Shown here: piece by piece, positions 59,459 to 64,000 of the stretch | Numbering within the stretch: position 1 is the stretch's first letter | Layout of the letters: every line of letters starts with the position of its first letter | NCBI RefSeq assembly: GCF_003369915.1 | Contig: NC_046674.1 | Span: 15,934,001 to 15,998,000 of the forward strand | Reading direction: 5' to 3' | Source of the DNA: Drosophila miranda | Lineage: Eukaryota; Arthropoda; Insecta; Diptera; Drosophilidae | DNA length: 64,000 bases | Notes under the pieces: model-generated | Database searches by the model: none | Told to the model about the DNA's origin: nothing | What the model saw: the letters and a program-made list of their open reading frames with translations, nothing else | Position numbers and translations under genes: made by a program

Positions 59459-62400
59459 GTGAGTCCCCAGCAATATCAACCACAAACAGTCTGTCAAACC
59501 AGTCAAAATAATCGTAAACCCCTAACCGAACTGTAGAACAAAATAGCTCTATCCGCTTGCATTGGCCCGCCCCATTAAAGAAACTCTAACGAAATTCCAT
59601 AAATTGGCTTACAAAAAAATAGATATAAAAGAACACACACGAAATAAAATGAAATTAAAATTGGCAAATTCATCAAATTATATTGCTTAATGCTTTGGAA
59701 TGCTTATCAAAATCGTATACCATTTAGATGTTGCGCAATCCACGTTACTAACCAGATTTGCAAGAGTTTGGTTGGGACGCAACTTTGGAAATTGACGGAT
59801 TGCATTTTATATATATACATATATCTACCAAATAATCAAAATATACATATCAAATAATACAATTAAAAAGCTCCCCTTACACCAACCTCATCAGATGCAT
59901 GTACTTTTTTTATACATTTTTTATACGTTGTGTTATGTTATTCAGTGTCAATTTCTCAATATTCATCTTTCAAGAGTGTCTCACCTTAATAACCGCTGAA
60001 TGATTGAATTTAATTGGAAAGATGTAAGTATGTATGTACATGCAGGTGTATTGCAAAGCCGTAGAATTTCAATCAAATCTCAAGAATATCCCGCTCAAAA
60101 CTGTGTCGCACGGAGCTATTATGCGACAAGTGTTTTTTCTGGGGACGAATCAGCTCTCATATGAGATCTTATATTCTCAACCATGATATGGGAAAAGTTT
60201 TATTGTCGCCTATAGCTTCGATGTGATGCACATGTGTCGTTGAAATGGAATTAAATCTTTTATTTAATAGAATAGGATCAGTTTCTAAACTACCAACAGA
60301 ATGGGAAACACTTCAATACTTTGTAAATTACTTAGTTTAATTTTGTATCTACATATGTGGAGGAGGAGGAGTTCCCTCGGAATAAGGAGATCACAATCGC
60401 TGCATAAAAATACACAGCTCCCTAACCTGTATAGATGAAATCTCCTATCTATCCACTATATATTGGTAGTAGGTCCTACAATTTACGGTTTTACAAAGAC
60501 CATAGTCTAAAATGGAAGCCAACTTTTGATAGATATCATGACGCACACACAACCGCACCTACACACAAAACATACGTACACAAATATACTATACGTACAT
60601 CCAGGACAATAGCAAACGAAGTTGCTAAATTTAATTGGAATAATAAATTGTGTGTGTGGGTCCGCCCCTTTTTTTATGAAACAAAACTGCACAACGGAAC
60701 CAACCAACGAACTCAGATATAGATGTCATAAAGTTTTATTAATAATGAAAATTGTACTAAAAACGGGGCCCAGGCAAAGGCAAAATGGGGCAATTTATTA
60801 AAAAGTCTCATTAGCTCCCTCTCTCGTTCTCTCTCTCGCGGGTTTTTATCACACATTGAGCATACGCCATGAGGTCCCCTTACGGGTGCTAATAAAGCAC
60901 AGAACAGAACAGAAAAATAATAATAATATGTATGTGTATACGCTAGGGATAACGATAAAGTAAAATTTTTCGATATGGACATGATTAAAGTACTGGACTG
61001 CCCCATATACATATGTATGCACATATACAAACGTACACCCACACCCAGTGCACCCACCATTTTTATGGCGGTGTGAGGGCAATAACTGTGCCGTCGGAGA
61101 TTAAGTATTTTTAATGCGACTGCGACTGACAATAAAAATATAAAAATTTCAACGATAGCAGCGACAGCAGGCCAAATCAATTTCAATATAAAGATATATC
61201 TCCCTATATACGTACATACACACAGATGAATATACATACTATATGTATATTTATGTCTGTGTGCCTGCGTATATGGTAATATCAAAGCAAACTGATATTA
61301 AGTCACTTGCCATGTGCTCTTCCAGCAATATTTATTCGCTGAAAATCAATAAATTCTACACACAGACACCATTTTTTTCCTTTTTTTTTTTTTCTCATTT
61401 TCTCTTTGCGCTGGCGCTGCGGCTCATTATTAATATATGTACTATACAATATGCAAGTACATATGTATGTATCTACATCTGACTATACAAAATAGATGTA
61501 TATAATTTTTTTACATTTTCATATTTCGCTGGAGAGGCGTTGGAGTGGGCTGGTGGCTGGGGGCCTGCTTAAGTGTTTTCCTATTACGCCTTTTGCCCGT
61601 AATCCTCCCACGTAAATATACTCGTACAGCCGCCCAGCGCTTAACTCCCCCAATATTATATTTGCTTTTAAATATTTTGATATACAGCCCGTTTTGGGCC
61701 GGGCCAACACACACACTCACACTTACCCACACCCACCCACAATAACAGAGGCCCTGAGCTGCCAGGCATTTTCTCATAAAAATTTCGTACTCGAATAAGA
61801 CGGAGTAGCTCCACACACACCAGCGAACACATAAAAACAACTAAGAACGGTATTCCGACTGTGAGATACCCTCTATTCAGGAACTTTATAACCAATCCTC
61901 TCGGGCTGGGTAAGGGTAAGGTTTTCAACAGTCTAGAGGCAATAATTAGCTGATTGTTATAGATTATAGGAAATATATAGATATTATCTGTACATATAAT
62001 CGATATGAAGCTCATGCTGATCGGGAATATATAATATGCACTGGCATACATATTAAGGAACACAAAATTCCTTGCAAATACCCGGTAAAAACACACACGG
62101 TCTGGGCAAAATGTAACCCGCAGGCATTTTGGGTTAAGAAAGAACAGGAAAAGGATGAGGGGGAGAAGGGTGGCAGAGCGGGGGACTTATGGCAAAAACT
62201 TTGAGGAGGAAAATGTAATGTAAAGGATGTGCCAGGGCCACCATGGAGACCCATGCGAAGAGTGTAACTGGAAAATAATAATTTTTTTCTCCCTTTTTGC
62301 TTTCCCTTCATTTCTTCGCTGGCTTTCACCCTCCCACACCCACACCTACACGCACCCCCGCCCCGCCCGCACTCTCCCACCCGCCGAACATCCTTACTTT

Positions 62401-62603
62401 CCTTCTCTCTCTTTCGCACTGTGTTTGCCGTTTTCTTTTGAGTGTCAGAAATGGAAAAGAAAATAATTTGATGGTTTCATAAAGTCGCTTGGGGGGTCGC
62501 CAAAGGAGAGAAGTTTGGGAGGAGGACTAGTATTTCTATTTGTGTGTGTGTGTTCGTGTGTGTATGTCTGTGTTTCTGATAAAATTGCAAACTTCTCTAC
62601 CCT

Positions 62604-62619
62604 CCCCCCCCCCCCCCCC
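62604..62619. repeat. Homopolymer C tract
   Basis: Sixteen C in a row inside an otherwise pyrimidine-rich stretch (ACCCTCCCC...CGCCC). Likely length-variable and hard to sequence exactly. Confidence 0.9.
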
Positions 62620-63251
62620 GCCCTTCCAATAAGCATGTGCAGTTGTGTGTGTGTAAGAGAGAGAAAGGAAGACCTAAGCAAAAAATTTATGGAATTTTTC
62701 TGCTTTTCTTTTCTTTTATTTTTTTTTTTTGGTGAAAACTTCTGTAGATAGATTTCTTGCCAAAATGTTTTTGCCTGCATACTTATGGGGGTGACTGTGA
62801 CAGGGTCTAGATAAAACTTCATCATTATGATGAGGGGAAGTATGGGGATGAGGATGATGCTAATGCCGATGATGATGATGATGATAATGAGGAATGTCCA
62901 ATGATGATGATGATGGGGATCTCATTAGAGAGAACGAAGAAGAAAACTTTTGTACAACTACTCGTACACTTGCCTTATTATCAAAATGATTATTATAAGC
63001 AGGCATCCCCAACCCTACACTCATTTCTATGACCACACACCCACACACACATATGTAGATGTATGTATGTACATGAATGTATGGCCATGGCTTATGTATA
63101 TAGCATTTGTCCTTGTCTCTCTGTGTTTGAGTTTCATTATTAATTTTTCTCGTTTTTTTTTTTCATATTTTTCGTATTTTTATTTTATCATGCCTTACGC
63201 AGACACATGTACACAGACCCACACACAATAGAGCTTAGGGGGTGGAATACT

Positions 63252-63279
63252 CACACACACACACACACACACACACACA
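63252..63279. repeat. CA dinucleotide microsatellite
   Basis: Fourteen perfect CA units. No associated gene. Confidence 0.95.
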
Positions 63280-64000
63280 GTCTCATTTTAGTTTATTGTA
63301 GAAAATAATATTTGATAGAAACAAAATTTTAGTACCCCCAAAAGAGAGGGAAAGATAGTTTTGGGTTGGTCGGCTTTTCGGTTGGCTCGAGCGGCTCGAA
63401 AAAAAATGTCGCTTGCTGAGGGGAAGGGGTTTGAGTTATGGAAGGGTAGGGGTAATTTTGGGGGCTATTGGATTGAGGGTAAAATTAATTTTTCACATCA
63501 TGCCATGCCATTCCATGGTGCCCATGCGCCGGAGATGTGAAAGTGAAAATGATGGTAGAAAAATATCGAAACTGGTGAACGATTTTCATTTCCCCCCCAA
63601 TTCTCATTAGAAGGCCTTTTCCTTCCCTCACCCTTGCCCTCCAGCCCTCTTCTCTACATGTGCGAGTGTGTGTAAGTGTGTGTGTTTATTTTTTCTGTGC
63701 GCGTTCATTGGTTTCTAATGAGATTTCTTACTAATGAGCGCGGCCCCATAGAAACTGGAAATGTTTTTTCCCTTTTTTTGTGTTGTTTGGTGTACGGCTT
63801 AGGGCGAAGGATTTTGTATATTTTTGTGTGCCTGAAGCCATGATTAAGAGGGCACGAGGTGAATGAATTTCCACGAAATTGTTTCGTACTTCCTAAACTA
63901 TGTATTAACATTTTGGTATAACGAAAGTTACTCTCGAAGTTTCTCTTGAATATCGATAAGTGTGTACTGATGCATATGTTCTAATTCAGGATTTCAAACT

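Larger units (their letters stand above)
59459..64000. other. Repeat-rich non-coding DNA at the right end
   Basis: No gene is supported. It contains ATG-TATG and CATATG-rich stretches, a 16-base C run at 62604-62619, GATGAT-type trinucleotide runs near 62865-62915 and a CA microsatellite at 63252-63279. It could be intron of a gene starting near 59 kb. Confidence 0.5.

Noticed and set aside
1-64000. tRNA and rRNA genes
   Set aside because: I looked for B-box-like GGTTCGA motifs with matching acceptor stems and found none convincing. A covariance-model search could still find one.

Overview
The window is nuclear DNA from a Drosophila-like fly. Introns of 50-80 bp with GTAAGT/GTGAGT donors are common, intergenic DNA is AT-rich and full of short simple repeats, CATATG-type motifs are frequent, and two DINE-1-type (HINE/Helentron) non-autonomous elements are present. 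Recognisable proteins include fringe connection (frc, also called UST74C from its D. melanogaster cytological position). This suggests Muller element D, the homologue of D. melanogaster 3L around 74C. An obscura-group species is my guess from the style of the repeats, not a demonstrated fact.

Layout. 1-8.8 kb: no gene I can support. 8.8-23.3 kb: one SLC6-family transporter on the minus strand, six coding exons, about 1007 residues, ending in a PDZ-ligand-like tail; its 5' UTR is spliced, so its promoter lies further right. 23.3-37.3 kb: non-coding, with microsatellites and a short DINE-1 copy at 29.25-29.77 kb. 37.4-40.4 kb: Sec3 (exocyst subunit 1), minus, six exons. 40.67-41.80 kb: a longer DINE-1 element with a GACGGACA minisatellite. 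42.05-42.54 kb: a three-exon, 91-residue inner-membrane protein resembling cytochrome c oxidase subunit 7B. 42.6-48.8 kb: a 3.17-kb tandem duplication holding two copies of an RNA polymerase III RPC7-like gene and two copies of Gorab. 49.1-50.1 kb: Coq4, minus. 51.5-52.6 kb: frc, minus, one exon. 53.2-57.1 kb: a CAAP1-like gene on the plus strand whose third intron carries, on the other strand, a complete intronless pyruvate-kinase-like gene (53.85-55.54 kb) without recognisable catalytic residues. 57.2-64 kb: mostly non-coding, with a possible developmental promoter and first exons of a plus-strand gene at 58.7-59.5 kb that would leave the window to the right.

The most interesting structure is the duplication. 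It starts inside the last intron of the COX7B-like gene and ends 133 bp upstream of the Gorab start codon. Gorab copy A, the one cut off from native upstream DNA with a DRE-like element, carries a nonsense codon and a 4-bp deletion. Gorab copy B is intact. Both RPC7 copies are intact, and all six coding differences I found between them change an amino acid. Differences cluster at the two flanks, with about 1.5 kb between them that looks identical.

Most genes in the right half are housekeeping genes (exocytosis, respiration, Pol III transcription, Golgi/centriole, ubiquinone, nucleotide-sugar transport) packed head-to-head or tail-to-tail. The left 37 kb is a gene-poor, regulatory-looking landscape around one transporter gene.
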